Notes: generated from the sequence alone by a model not told the origin. A DNA stretch of 64,000 bases from Artemia franciscana (GCF_032884065.1 NC_088868.1:6901129-6965128), one strand, 5' to 3'; numbered from the stretch's first letter, positions 24,748 to 38,747 are shown. Translations and numbers: made by a program.

Positions 24748-24942
24748 AAACCATATAATTCGTATTCGTTTATTTAAATAGCTATTGTAGCACTCAAGAT
24801 GAACGCTAGATTGCGCTACTTTCACCATATAATTCGTATAATTCATATATTTCACCAGAAACCATATAATTCGTATTCGTTTATTTAAATAGCTATTGTA
24901 GCACTCAAGATGAACGCTAGATTGCACTACTTTCACAATCAC
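24748..24942. repeat. Tandem duplication, ~80-bp units 111 bp apart
   Basis: AAACCATATAATTCGTATTC starts at 24749 and again at 24860. The two copies run through TGAACGCTAGATTG and differ by very few bases. They are joined by a partial, shorter third piece (CCATATAATTCGTATAATTC, 24825). Confidence 0.9.
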
Positions 24943-25811
24943 AAAAGAAATAGAAAATGAGAAAAAAAGGTCATTTGTTAAATACGCTTACAAAATATGG
25001 CACGAAGGAGTTTACAAATTTGTTCCTGCGACACATAACGGATCGTAGTTTATTGTGATGCCTAGTGATTCTGCTGATCTGTGCAGATATTGGGAAAACT
25101 GATTGCTGTTTCTCTATTGCTAATAGCTTTTCCCCTAATTTCATCATTAAATCATCTGTTCAAGTGAAAAATGTGAGCAAGTTCAAGAGCATTTTCATAG
25201 TTTCTGAAGTGGGGTCCAAGTATTATTTTAGTAGCGTGATTTTGGACATCTTCTAGTTCAGCTGACATGTAAGCAGTGTATTGAGTTTGAGGGTCCCAGA
25301 CGGGACATGAACGCTCAAGGATAGACCTGATGTAGGTTGTATAATCCAATAGGAGCTGGCGGTGCGTGAAGCCCAACCTGCGCAAACCTGTTGATCTTAT
25401 GATCGAGAACTTTTACGTTCAATGTTGTCAACCTGCAGCTTGAACATGCAATCACTTGTAAATGTTGCACCTACAATTGTTGCTGAGATAACAGATGGAA
25501 AGGCACATTTGGCGTGATAATGTCCCCCTTGAGTAAATAGAATTGTAGAACTTTCGATTTCTGTTCATTCACTTATAGGCCATTTGATTTTAGTCCTTGA
25601 AGAATGTTTGGTCAAACTGCTTCTTTGCTAACGTATTTTGTACTGTATACTTGAGAAGTTCAGACAAGTCATCCACGAACTTAAGATGCTCTTTGAATTC
25701 TGCGAGGATTGGATTGATGACGGCAAGGAATGAAAGAGCAGCTACTTTTGTTCCTTGGGGGTAGTCGCAGGTTATCTCTGACCACTCAGAGCAGGTATGT
25801 TCGGCAAATAA

Positions 25812-26009
25812 AGGATAAAACGACTACAGTCTCCCCCGCAGAAACTCTCACTGATGGTAATAATTTGACTTTTAGCTCCCATCTCCTTCATAGTGCGGAG
25901 ATGGGTATAATCTCCTTCATAGTATGAAGGAATGGAAGCTAGAAGTCAAATATTACTATCAGTGAGGGTTTCTGCGGGGGAGACTGTAGTCATTTTATCC
26001 TTAAAAATC
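25812..26009. mobile_element. Palindromic MITE-like insertion in the LINE
   Basis: Arms at about 25812-25884 and 25936-26009 are inverted copies, roughly 90% alike: AAGGATAAAACGACTACAGT on the left, ACTGTAGTCATTTTATCCTT on the right. The 50-bp loop holds a second small inverted pair (TCTCCTTCATAGT). No target duplication is obvious. Confidence 0.75.
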
Positions 26010-27003
26010 CCAAAAACAAAGCCGATATCCAGTTATACATATCTGACTTCAAACTTCCTTTGAACAGAGGTATTACTTTAGCATGTTTCAAGGCATCTGG
26101 GAAGGTATTTGGTGTCAGGAATGTGTTAATGATGTGAAGCAAGGAAGGAAGTAGATACATTATTGTGGCTTTAAATGTTCTTAGATTTACAACATCAATC
26201 CGAGCAGAATTTGATTTAATATTTCTTAACCATTTTTAAAACCTCATCAATTGTACATTTTTCAAACCGAAACTCCAATCTTTTCCCTGAATCATCCACA
26301 AATTCATCCGAAAGAAATTGTTTTGAGTCTTTTCTAGCACCCTCGTGAGCTGAAGATCATATTTTTGAATAAAAATGACCGAAATGATTGGCGACAACAA
26401 CTTTGTCACTTACAGACGTGCCATCAATGTCAATACAAGGAGAATGGCTACAATTATTTCTTCCCATGAGTTCATTAATAACTTGCCACGTTGCCTTAGT
26501 ATCAACTTTGTGCTCACTGAACTTATCACTAAAATACCTTTTTTTAGCATGGCGTCGCAAAAAGTTTGCTCTGTTTCTTGCCTTTCTGAACTCTTCGAAT
26601 TCAGTCGGATCCTGAGTATTTAGAGCTTGTTCGCATAGTGGATTTCTTTTGTTTCTCTCACTTATTTGTTCAGTTATCCATGGCTTTCAAGGTACATCCT
26701 TATTATGTCTGAAAGCTCGTGAGGGACACTTTCCATCATTAATTGGCTATACAATAAAAATGAATTTATTGTAAGCAAGTGAAGTATCACCAGTTGTTTC
26801 CGACACATATCCCAGCTGAGACAGCTGAGTTTATTGGCAAATTTATTCAGGTTTTCTTTTCTTACCCCATGCACCATTATTTTCTTTGACTTAGTATAAA
26901 CATTTTTAAGACAAATTTATTGAGTCACAATTGGGAGGTGGTCTGAACCAGGGTGCACAAACTATGATTCAAATAAGCTGAACCAACAAAAACATTATCA
27001 ATC

Positions 27004-27144
27004 CTGTGAGTCCTGTGGTGGCGCAGTGGGTTTGACCTTAGCTTGGTAATACGGGACCCTGAGATCGAATCAAGCTGCAGCAATACACTGCAGGGCCGAC
27101 GCAGGGACCTTAGTAGTCAAGAAGCGTCGTTAATCTGATACAAT
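27004..27144 (+). mobile_element. tRNA-derived SINE with 12-bp target duplication
   Basis: A perfect 12-bp direct repeat, ACATTATCAATC, flanks the insert at 26992-27003 and 27145-27156. Inside, GTGGCGCAGTGGGTTTGACC is an A-box-like tRNA head and GAGATCGAATC a B-box-like word, spaced as in tRNA. The tail ends CTGATACAAT, not in poly(A). It lies in the endonuclease part of the LINE, so it is younger than the LINE. Length 141 bp. Confidence 0.85.
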
Positions 27145-27240
27145 ACATTATCAATCAGTCTAGTAGAGTAACTTGATATATGGGTTGGAACACAAGCTAA
27201 AAGTGATTCGAAAATCACCTTTTGCTCTGCTTTTCATCTA

Positions 27241-28090
27241 AGATGAAAGTAAAAAATTTCAAACTCTTTTTTCATTTGCTTTACCTAACAATGATTTTAA
27301 GCGCACGTGATGACACTTACATCCGGATAATAATTGTCTCTGATTGTCACTGGAGGAAATGGGATTTGCTTCTGTATCTACTGTCGGATGGTTGTCTTAA
27401 ATACAAGTTACCTCCAGCAGGAGTCAACTGGTCTAGCAACAAGAATGCAGGGGAAGAATGAGTCCCAATTAAAGGCCAAAACTTTTCAAGAAATCTTGAA
27501 AAGTCATGCTAATAGTTCGATTTCCATGATAAGATAATTGCAATAAAACCACCAGAATGTAATTTTATAGAGCGTGTATTTTGGTTGGGGAAGGGGGTAG
27601 GTAATTAGACCATTCATTCAAAATTTTTATTTTGTTTACAGTTTTTATTCCGAGTTTTTCAACTTTCATCTTATTCGAAACAATAAACAGGATAACCGTC
27701 ATTCTGAATGACCACATATAACCTCAAAACCATAGATGGCAACGGTAGCTACGTTAAATAAACCGATAAGTAAATAAAAAAAATCAATAAACAATAAGAA
27801 ATACGAAAATTTACACACAAAATTGGAAAAAAATCAGGGTTTATGACGTGTTTGCCAGATAACCTTACTTTTTATGTGCCTGGTAAGCTCGCTATAACTT
27901 TTTATTGTCTTAAATTTCCTCAAAGTTTCAAATACCTTGGAAATTTATGTTCAAATTTTCGAATAACAATAATTTTCTGTGGTCTACGTAAAATCAGAAA
28001 TAGTATTAGGTAACCTTTAATTCAATATTGTGGCTGCTATGTTATAGCGGTAGACTGCTATTCTATAGCTTATATTTTAATACTTTCTCC
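27241..28090. other. No supported gene
   Basis: May include the decayed 5' part of the LINE at 25.1-27.2 kb. No open frame or clean repeat is visible. Confidence 0.4.
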
Positions 28091-28094
28091 ACTT

Positions 28095-28445
28095 TCTTTA
28101 GATTCTTCTTATTTTTTGTATGATTTATCGCTCAAATAATTCTTCTAAAAATCCCTTCTCCTCTCTCATAAAGGCTTTTCACTGATTTTCTTGGCTGCGT
28201 TCCTAAATTTCTTCCCTAAGACCCCATCAACAACTTCACAAATCATTTATCTAAGATTATTCCATCTATCTTCTACATTATCAAATTTTGAACTCCCCAG
28301 TTTATTATTCAACTGTTCTTGGAAAGTTTCTTTAACACTCACATCCTTAAGTCTACCAGCAATGTAACTGCCCGGTAGGTAATTATCCTTTCGGAATTTC
28401 AGCTTTAAATTAACCCTAAACACTACTAATGGTGGTCTTTTCTTT
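28095..28445 (-). pseudogene. LINE fragment, linker between endonuclease and RT
   Basis: The minus strand reads LKLKFRKDNYLPGSYIAG, RLKDVSVKETFQEQLNNKLG, SSKFDNVEDRWNNLR, a stop, then MICEVVDGVLGKKFRNAAKK and ISEKPL. The same linker is traceable at 60.0 kb (VNLKL...WKGNYLSGS), upstream of the RT there. So this is a fragment of the same LINE family as 18.85 and 58.77 kb. Confidence 0.75.
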
Positions 28446-30430
<1,985 letters not shown>

Positions 30431-30439
30431 AAGCAAAAA

Positions 30440-31900
30440 ACACCTTTTTATTAAAGCGTACCGTTTATGATGAAAATTCTTACAAAATTCATTATCAAAA
30501 TTGGGAGTATGCTTTTGACAAAAAAGGTTCTCGAACTCCTTATATCCTAAGCTGACTCTGCTCCATACTGAAAACCAAACAGAAAAAAATGACAATTTTC
30601 TGGAGCAGACGATGGTATGGCAGCATTGAACTTTTGGAAAACTCTCACAGCATCTGAATATTCTTTCAAGGACTCGATCGAAGGATTTTCATCGTCCATG
30701 AACCTCAAAAACTGAACTTTCATGTTACAGCCAAAAGAAGAGTCCTTGCTCGTCTTAACACCATTACTGTCAAAAGCAAAAAAAAGTCACCAGAATACAT
30801 CAACGTCTCTTTGCTTTGCTCGGATTCAGAATCAGTCAACTGATCATCAGCTTTGGCTAGCAAAATATGTTTCATTTCGTCAAAGGTCACATAAATGATT
30901 CGGTCACGGATATATCTCGGTATCCATCTTTCTTTGAAACCAGAGTGTCTTCCACTAGCTATGTCTAGCTTCTTAAAACTAGGTTCACTTAGCTGCATTG
31001 CAAAAGCGTGTGCAAACCGGTTCTCTAAACCATCCAAGGTCGCTTCAACGAAAACTTGTGCGTGCTTTGATCAACGTCACTTTGCTGTGCTCGGCATCAC
31101 AATAAGTTAATTGATCATCAGCTTTGGCTAGCAAATATGTTCCATTTCGTCACAAATCACAACAATGATTCGGTCACTGATTTATCCCGATATCCATCTT
31201 CCCTTGTAACCAGGGTGGCTTCAACTGGCCATTGCTAGCTTCTTGAAACTAGGTTCACTTAGCTGAATTGTAAAAGCGTGTGCAAACTGGATCTCTAAAC
31301 AATCCAAGGTCGCTTCCACGAGAACTTGTGCGTGCTTGATAGTGTTATATTTTATGTCAATTCTTTTCTTTCTTAGTGCAGTCTACATGGGCAACAGTGC
31401 TCCCAGAAAACAGCTCTTGCCCCCCCCCCCCCCCGTAGTATATCAAGTACCCTGGCAAAAGGCTCAGTTACCTTGGCATACTCCTCAAAAAACCCAAGCT
31501 CAATCACTTTCAACCTTGGTAAGTTAAGTTTGGTGTAAACCTGTCCATTCTGGTCCCGCACTTCGACAAACCTTTTCATAGCATCAACGAAAGCACCTTT
31601 TCATAGCATGGAATAGATAATTCCACAGAGACACACCTTGTACAAGGTTTTTGAAAGCCTTTTTCACCATAGTCACAAGAGGCCACATTTTTTTCAATTA
31701 AGTACTCACACTATGAGACGATGAATTTGCCTCTGAGAAAGTTCTTTTTCTAGAAGGCTGCTCTATCATGGCTTCAGAATCCTAGCTACTGCCATCTTCA
31801 TGTTGACTTGGGGCCTTGACACCCTCTCGTGGCTGACATCTCTGACTCATTACCATCAATAGTTTCTGTGAAAACCCCCATTTTTTCATCTTTTTTCATC
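30440..31900 (-). pseudogene. hAT-family transposase pseudogene
   Basis: On the minus strand, from high to low coordinates: LPRLKVIELGFFEEYAKVTE then PFARVLDILRG, a typical central hAT motif; then DGLENRFAHAFAMQLSEPSF, FKERWIPRYIRDRIIYVTF and DDQLTDSESEQSKE; then FLRFMDDENPSIESLKEY and FQKFNAAIPSSAPENCHFF, the hAT C-terminal dimerisation block (normally PSSAxxER.FS). Frames are broken by stops and by an internal 271-bp tandem duplication. The BED zinc finger that normally starts such proteins is not visible. I see no terminal repeats. Confidence 0.8.
30801..31342 (-). repeat. 271-bp tandem duplication inside hAT pseudogene
   Basis: CAACGTCTCTTTGC begins at 30801 and CAACGTCACTTTGC at 31072. 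The two units stay aligned to CGTGCTT at the end of each and differ at roughly one base in ten. The right-hand unit has lost its frame; the left one is still open for 105 codons. Confidence 0.9.
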
Positions 31901-32044
31901 TTTTTTACTTCAAAAGATGAATACTAACAATGACAACCAATGAGAAATTTTGCCTCGGTTACTGAACTTCTGTATTTTTATATATGCCAACTCTTAGAAC
32001 ATAGTTGGCCTACAGTACAGTGTTCCTATGGGTCTTCTTCTAAA

Positions 32045-33526
32045 TTAAATATAATTTTTTTTTAACTGAAAGAAGGAGAAAATTTAAACTTAAAACGAAC
32101 AGAAATTATTTCGTATATGAAAGGGACTGCTCCCTCCTCAACGCCCCTCTCTTTACGCTAAAGTTTGACTCTAACTCTTTATCTCAACTCTGCTTTTTAA
32201 AACAGTAAAAAACTTTAGCGTAAAGAGCGGGGCGTTGGGGAGGGAGCAGCCCCTTTAATATACCAAGTAATTTTTTGAAATAATGCATGTTTTGATTTTG
32301 GCTCTCCGGGGATGAATAATTAAAACGAAATTTGCATATCTATTTTTTTTGGCTAAACGGCTTTCTCATAATTTTTATCGAATGATTTTGAGAAAAAAAT
32401 AGCGGGGGAGGAGGCGTATTTGCCCTCCAATGTTTTGATTACTTAAAAAGGCAACTAGAAATTTTAATTTTCTAAGAACGTTTTTATTAGTAAAAGATAA
32501 GTAAATTAGTAAAAGGCGTAACTTACGAGTTAGCTACGTAACGAACTTCTGTATTCGTATATTTTTATTATGTTTTTGAGGGGGTTCACCCCCTCGTCAG
32601 TACCTCGCTCTTTACACTAAAGCTTAAATTTTGTCCCAATTTTTTAAGAATGACCCCTGAATCACAAAAGCCGTAGAATAAATAGTTGAAATTACTAACA
32701 ATGCTTTAGCGTAAAGAGCGATGTATTAGGAGGAGGTGAGCCCCTCATTTGCGTAATGATTTCTGTTCGTTTTAAGTTCTAATGCTGCTCCTTACTTTCA
32801 GTTGAAAAACAATTTTTCACATTTTTTTTTTAAATAATGCTAGAAAATCCTGCGCTCCGTTCATGGAAATTTTCTTCCCCCATGACAAATTCTTCCATGA
32901 AAGTTCCCCCAAAATATCTCCCTGTTTTTAACCACTCCCCCCAACCAAAAATCACCCTGAAAACGTCTGTACACTTCCCAGTAACCATTACTATATGTAA
33001 GCACTTGTCCAATTTGTAACTTGTAGCCCCTCCCACGGGGTCTCTGGAGGAGTAAGTCGTCCCCAAAGACATAGTTATAAGGTTTTTTGACTATATTGAA
33101 TAAAATGGCTATCTCAGAATTTTGATCCAGTGACTTTGAGAAAATAATTAGCGTAGGAGGGGGCATAGGTGTCCTCCAATTTTTTGGTCACTTAAAAAGG
33201 ACACTAGAACTTTTTATTTCCGTTAGAGTGAGCTCTCTCACAACATTCTAGGACCACAGGCTCGCTACGATCACCCCTGGAAAAAAAACAAAAAAACAAA
33301 TAAACATGCATCCGTGATCTGCCTTCTGGCAAAAAATACAAAATTCCACCTTTTTGTAGATAGGAGCTTGAAACTTCTATAGTAGGTTTCTCTGATACGC
33401 TGAATCTGAAGGTGTCATTTTCGTTAAGATTCTGTGACTTTTAGGTGATGTTTTCCCCTATTTTCTAAAATAAGGCAAATTTTCTCATGCTCGTGACTTT
33501 TAATGGGTAAGACTAAACTTGATGAT
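32045..33526. mobile_element. Fold-back element, copy lacking its right end
   Basis: Left palindrome at about 32045-32270 (AACTTTAGCGTAAAGAGCGG on the right arm, CGCCCCTCTCTTTACGCTAA on the left). The rest is co-linear with 19021-20724 until the phrase ACTAAACTTGATGA, where it stops about 140 bp short of the normal right end. The next copy begins 10 bp later in the opposite orientation. Confidence 0.85.
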
Positions 33527-33534
33527 ACTTATTC

Positions 33535-35403
33535 AACAGTTCGTGGTAACGAACTGTAGTAAGGAGCGACCCGGCTCAATAGTAACCAAAACTCTAAAAA
33601 TCAAATTTTGATATCAATAGCTACATCAAAAGAATCGCATTTTAATTCTGATTTAAATATATAAGTTTCATCAAGTTTAGTCTTACCCATCAAAAGTTAC
33701 GAGCCTGAAAAAAATTGCATTATTTATGAAAATAGGGAGAAACACCCCCTAAAAGTCATGGAATCTTAACGAAAATGACACCATCAGATTCAGCGTATCA
33801 GAGAACACTACTGTAGAAGTTTCAAGCTCCTATCTACAAAAATGTGGAATTTTGTATTTTTTGCCAGAAGACAAATCACGGGTGCCTGTTTATTTGTTTT
33901 TTTTTGTTTGTTTTTTTTCCCAGGGGTCCTCGTATCGACAAATTGGTCCTAGAATGTCGCAAGAGGGCTCATTCTAACTGAAATGAAAAGTTCTAGTGCC
34001 CTTTTTAAGTGATCAAAAAATTGGAGGGCATCTAGGCCCCCTCCCACGCTCATTTTTTTCCCAAAGTCAACGGATCAAAATTTTGAGATAGCCATTTTGT
34101 TCAACATAGTCGAAAACCATAATAACTATGTCTTTGGGGATGACCTACTCCCCCACAATCCCTGGGGGAGGGGCTGCAAGTTACAAACTTTGACCAGTGT
34201 TTACATATAGTAATGGTTATTGGGAAGTGTACAGACGTTTTCAGGGGGATTTTATTTTGTTTGGGGGTGGGGCTGAGGGAAGGGGGCTATGTTGGAGGAT
34301 CTTTCCTTTAAAAATCTGTCATGGGGCAAGAAAAATTCAATGAAAAGGGCGCAGGATTTTCTAGCATTACTATAAGAAAACAATGAAAAATAAACATGAA
34401 AACGTTTTTTCAAATGAAAGGAAGGAGTAGCATTGAAACTTAAAACGAACAGAGATTATTACGCATATGAGGGTTTCTAAAAATACTTTAGCATAAAGAG
34501 CGAGGTATTTAGGAGGAGATAAATACCTCGCTCTTTATGCTAAAGTATTTTTAGTAATTTCAACTATTTATTCTACGGCCTTTCTGATTCAGGGGTCATT
34601 CTTAAAGAATTGGGACAAAACTTACGATTTAGTGTAAAGAGCGAGGTATTAACGAGGGTACAAACCCCCTCGTATACATAATAAAAATATAAGATTATGA
34701 AAGTTTGTTACGTAAGTTAATTCTTAAGTTACGTATATTTTTTACTAATAAAAACGTTCGTTGAATATTAAAAGTTTTAGTAGCCTTTTTAGGTAACCGA
34801 AAAATTGGAGGGCAACTAGACCTCCTTCTCCACCACTTATTTCTCAAAATCGTCTGATCAAAACTAAGAGAAAGCCATTTAGTCAAAAAAAGAATTAATA
34901 TACAAATTTCATTTTAATAATTTATGTGCGGAGGGCCAAAACCAAACATGCATTAATTCAAAAACGTTCAGAAATTAAATAAAAAAAAACTAGTTTTTTT
35001 TTAGCTGAAAGTCAGGAGCGACATTAAAACTTAAAACGAACAGAAATCACTCCGTATATGAAATGGGTTGTCCTCTCCGCAATCCCTCGCTCTTCACGCT
35101 AAGTTTGACTCTTTGCCACAATTCTTCTTTTTAAAACAATTAAAAACTTTAGCGCAAAGAGCGAGGGATTGCGTAGGGGACAACCCATTTCATATACGGA
35201 GTAATTTCTGTTCGTTTTAAGTTTTAATGTCGCTCCTTACTTTCAGCTAAAAAAATTAGTTTTTTATTTAATATATTTAAAATCAGCATTAAAATGCAAT
35301 TCTTTTGATGTAGCTATTGGTATCAAATTCCGTTTTTTAGAGTTTTGGTTACTATTGAGCCGGGTCGCACCTTACAACAGTTCGCTACCACGAACTGTTT
35401 GAT
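33535..35403. mobile_element. Fold-back element with ends on both sides
   Basis: Begins AACAGTTCGTGGTAACGAACTG followed by TAAGGAGCGACCCGGCTCAA and ends GAGCCGGGTCGCACCTTAC, CAGTTCGCTACCACGAACTG, TT. So both termini carry the same inverted sequence, about 125 bp long on the right side. Internal palindromes lie at 34450-34550 and about 34960-35275. 1.87 kb, no open frame. Confidence 0.87.
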
Positions 35404-35659
<256 letters not shown>

Positions 35660-35684
35660 GTAACTAAAACTAAACTCCTTAAAG

Positions 35685-35811
35685 GCTATGCACCATGGCA
35701 AGTTTCGCTTCAAAAAGTTGGGGCGACAACCCGGATGCACTTCTGTGGGGGAGCCTTAATAGCTGATAGATGGGTCCTTACTGCCGCTCACTGTGTGAAA
35801 TCTGTAAGCAG
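35685..35811 (+). CDS. Exon of a trypsin-like (S1) serine protease, partial gene
   Basis: The frame reads [13 protein letters not shown] then [19 protein letters not shown] then [10 protein letters not shown]. This is the classic start of an S1 protease catalytic domain: PWQVSL strand, the FCGGALI turn with the first disulfide Cys, and TAAHC with the catalytic His. The exon closes with a good donor, AG|GTAAGG at 35812; GTAAGC at 35804 is an alternative. The start is inferred: the only AG is in TTAAAG at 35683-35684, with a weak pyrimidine tract, and the frame is open further upstream. Exons for the activation site (IVGG) and for the catalytic Asp and Ser are not found. The LINE at 36.2-40.25 kb lies in the following intron. 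Confidence 0.8.
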
Positions 35812-36197
35812 GTAAGGTTTTATGCATTTTGTTATAGTTTTATGCATTTATGCAGATAATGGTGGCTGATTAGTGATAGCTTGGTAGGCGCAATTCAATA
35901 TAACGTAGGCTATTTAAAAATTATAAATCGTGCAGGGGATAAAAAAAACACATATATTATATATAGTTCAAGTTCTTCAAGTTCAAGTTCTGTTTATTAC
36001 TACATAATTTCAATATAAAAAGCCAATTTGGCAGAGAGAGGGCTCGAGGCCAAATGGCAGACAATTAAATAAACTGTATGCTATAACTACATCAACATAA
36101 AATAATATCATAAATTAATCATAATCCATCCAGGTTCCAGATTCAAACCACCAGACTGAGTTGGGATTTACCGCTATAAACCACACATTTATTATTT

Positions 36198-36205
<8 letters not shown>

Positions 36206-36257
<52 letters not shown>
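36206..36257 (-). other. LINE poly(A) tail (T tract on plus strand)
   Basis: About fifty T on the plus strand, directly after ACTTTAAACG, the reverse complement of the ORF2 end. The almost complete lack of 3' UTR is noticeable for this type of LINE. Confidence 0.9.
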
Positions 36258-36260
<3 letters not shown>

Positions 36261-36262
<2 letters not shown>

Positions 36263-38747
36263 AAACGTTTTCTATGAGCATTGATTTTATTTTGTTTTTC
36301 AGCGTATTAATAGAAATTTCAAGTTTGATTACATTATGATAACTTTGCCATACCCTCAATATTGTGTTTCTCAATGAAAATCTTGATCTTTCTGAAATTA
36401 TCAAGGGTTGCCGGGCTTTACAAGGATTACGCGTGTTATGGTCGTGATCGGAATTAGTTCCAGAAAATAGATCAGGTTCATAAAAATATTCAAGTAGGGA
36501 ATTTGAATGATGTTTTTTCTTAAATAAAATAGAATGAAAAACAATAAAAGATTCAAGGGGCAAAATGTTCAAAAAAAGAGGAAGACTTTTAGTTGACGAC
36601 TTATTAGGGCAAGAATCAGGAGATGGTACAAAAAGCTTAAGAATTCGGAGAGCTTTATTCTGCTGCCTTATCAATGGTAATATATTCGATCGAAAAGTAT
36701 TCAAATATACAAGAGGACAGTAATTTAAGTAAGAATGAATTAGCGAAAAATAAATACACCGCAGGGCATCATAAGGGAGAAAAGGTTTAAGAAGCCTGAT
36801 CATACCGACGTTCCTTGCAACCTTTACCCTCAGGCAATTTATGTGCTCCTTCCAATTTAAATTCGAATCAACTATCACTCCTAGATACCGAAGATGGTGG
36901 ACTCTGCTGATCGTAGTATCACAATTTTCAATTGTTAGGGAATTAAAAGTTGGCAATGCTTTTGAAATCCGAGAGAGAATCAGGAATTTGGTTTTAGATG
37001 TATTAATACATAAATTATTCGCTGCGAACCATTCAAGTAGATATGTAAAAACTTCTTTCATTTTTAAACGTAGCACAAGTTCAGTAGGACCACTAATATT
37101 TAGGGCTGTGTCATCCGCGAATAGAACCGTGAGGCCGAGATCTTTCATAGAATTATCAATATCGTTAATATAAATTAAAAATAAAAGGGGGCCAAGGATT
37201 GACCCTTGGGGAACTCCGACTTGTCCATCCAAAGAGATCAGTTCAGATCTCGTAGTATCAGCGTCAACACACTGGCTTCTCTCAGACAGAAATGACATGA
37301 TCAGGTTATTAGCAGGTCCTCGAATACCGCAATTCTCAAGCTTTCTCCGTAAAATCTTATGACAGATTGTATCGAATGCCTTTTTTATGTCAATAAATAT
37401 AGACGCTCGAATTTCACCTCGATCAAGAGCATCATGAATATATTGCGTGGCCGCTAGGATAGCTTGTTCCGTTGAATGGCTTTTCCGAAAACCGAACTGT
37501 GACTTACTAAAGTATTTGTGTTTTTCTAGGAAATTATTTACTCTCTTGTAAATGCACCGTTCAATAACTTTCTCAAACGCGGAAAGGATTGAAATAGGTC
37601 TATAATTAGATGGGTCTTTAGGGTCTCCTCCTTTGTGCAGAACAATAACACGTGCAGATTTCAAACATGATGGGAACTTCCCGCTCCTGAAACAAATATT
37701 CACAATATGCACAAGGGGGTCAGCTACATTAGCAATAATAAGTTTTAACAGTCGGGTAGATGAACCGTCAATCCCTTCAGCTCCACCAGGTTTTAGAAGA
37801 TTAACTATGTTTATCAGCTCTTCTTTTGAAGTCGGCGTTAAAAATAGCGAAGACAAAGAAGATGGAGGTAGGTAATCTTCAAACTTATTTCTTTGTTCAG
37901 AATTATTAGCAGCTACAGACTCCTTTACCGTACGTACACCAACATTGGCAAAATGCTTATTAAACACGTTTGCTATACCAGGTCTATCAGACACCAGTTC
38001 AGGACCATGATTTATAGATTCAGGAAATTTAGACATTTTTTTCTTTCCAATAATTCCATGGATAATCTCCCAAGATTTTTTGGGGGAACCCGAAGCTTCT
38101 GCAAAAAGTTTCGTATAATGTGACGCTTTTGCTGCAGGGATCACTTTAGTTAAATTGTTTTTATATAATCTGAATTTTTCCTTGTTATCTTCACTTGGGT
38201 TCTCTATTCGGATTTTATAAAGTTGATTTTTTATTTTAATTGATCGGACAATCCCTTTAGAGATCCAAGGTTTTCTTGGCTCTTGGCGTCTTGATTTACT
38301 TGTTTTCGCAGGACACGCACGATCAAAAGCCTTTTCAAATTCTTGTATAAAATAATTAGTTGCTTGATCAACATCCTGATTATCCAAACACGGACTACGG
38401 TTAATATTATTTAATTGGTTTCTAAGAGATTCAATCGATTCTGCATCAAGCTTTCGAGTTTTCCGTTCAGGATGTTCTACTTTTGGCTTATCAAGTGTAA
38501 CTTCTGAAAGGATTAAAAAATGATCAGAATCATCATAAATAATCACATCACATGTTTTCAGATCCAGGTTGGTGAATAAGTTATCAATTAAAGACGCGGT
38601 AGTGTCTGTGACGCGAGTAGGGATACGGCATGCAGGAAGCATTCCAGTACTAAGGAATGAAGAAATAAATTCATTTGCTAAGCTAGAATTATTTTGAGCT
38701 TGTTTGAGTTTAGACGGAGCAAGGAGGTCGATGTTAAAATCCCCCAT
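36261..38747 (-). CDS. LINE ORF2, endonuclease C-end plus reverse transcriptase
   Basis: 828 codons without a stop. Residues 2-9 GDFNIDLL and 74-77 SDHF are the last motifs of the apurinic-like endonuclease. The RT follows: NYRPISILSAFEKV (381-394), the first catalytic Asp in FIDIKKAFDT (451-460), GVPQGSILGPLL (511-522) and FADD (543-546) with the other two catalytic Asp residues. A thumb region ends near HSYLNYCPLVY (671-681). All catalytic residues are present. The true protein starts upstream in the other frame (38678-39349); a single-base frameshift separates them. Expected role: nick target DNA and reverse transcribe the element RNA there. The style is CR1/Jockey superclade; the exact clade needs a tree. 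Confidence 0.92.

Larger units (their letters stand above)
25100..27240 (-). pseudogene. Degenerate CR1/Jockey-type LINE, endonuclease and RT
   Basis: Read on the minus strand from high to low coordinates: THISSYSTRLIDNVFVGSAY and, past the SINE, SDHLPIVTQ, which are the closing motifs of an apurinic-type endonuclease. Then a linker (ESVPHELSDIIRMYLESHG, ATWQVINELMGRNNCSH), then RT pieces including YPQGTKVAALSFLAVINPI and LKFVDDLSELLKY, where FVDD is the catalytic motif. Last comes a thumb-like tail (YTTYIRSILERSCPVWDPQ, LEDVQNHATKIILG). Stops and frameshifts are scattered throughout. It also carries two insertions: a SINE (27004-27144) and a palindromic element (25812-26009). Confidence 0.82.

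Noticed and set aside
33535..35403. LTR retrotransposon, because both ends are alike
   Set aside because: The ends are inverted, not direct, and there is no primer-binding site, polypurine tract or gag/pol.
36841..38123. Plus-strand frames of 76-110 codons under the LINE
   Set aside because: Shadows of the minus-strand ORF2, which has all RT motifs.
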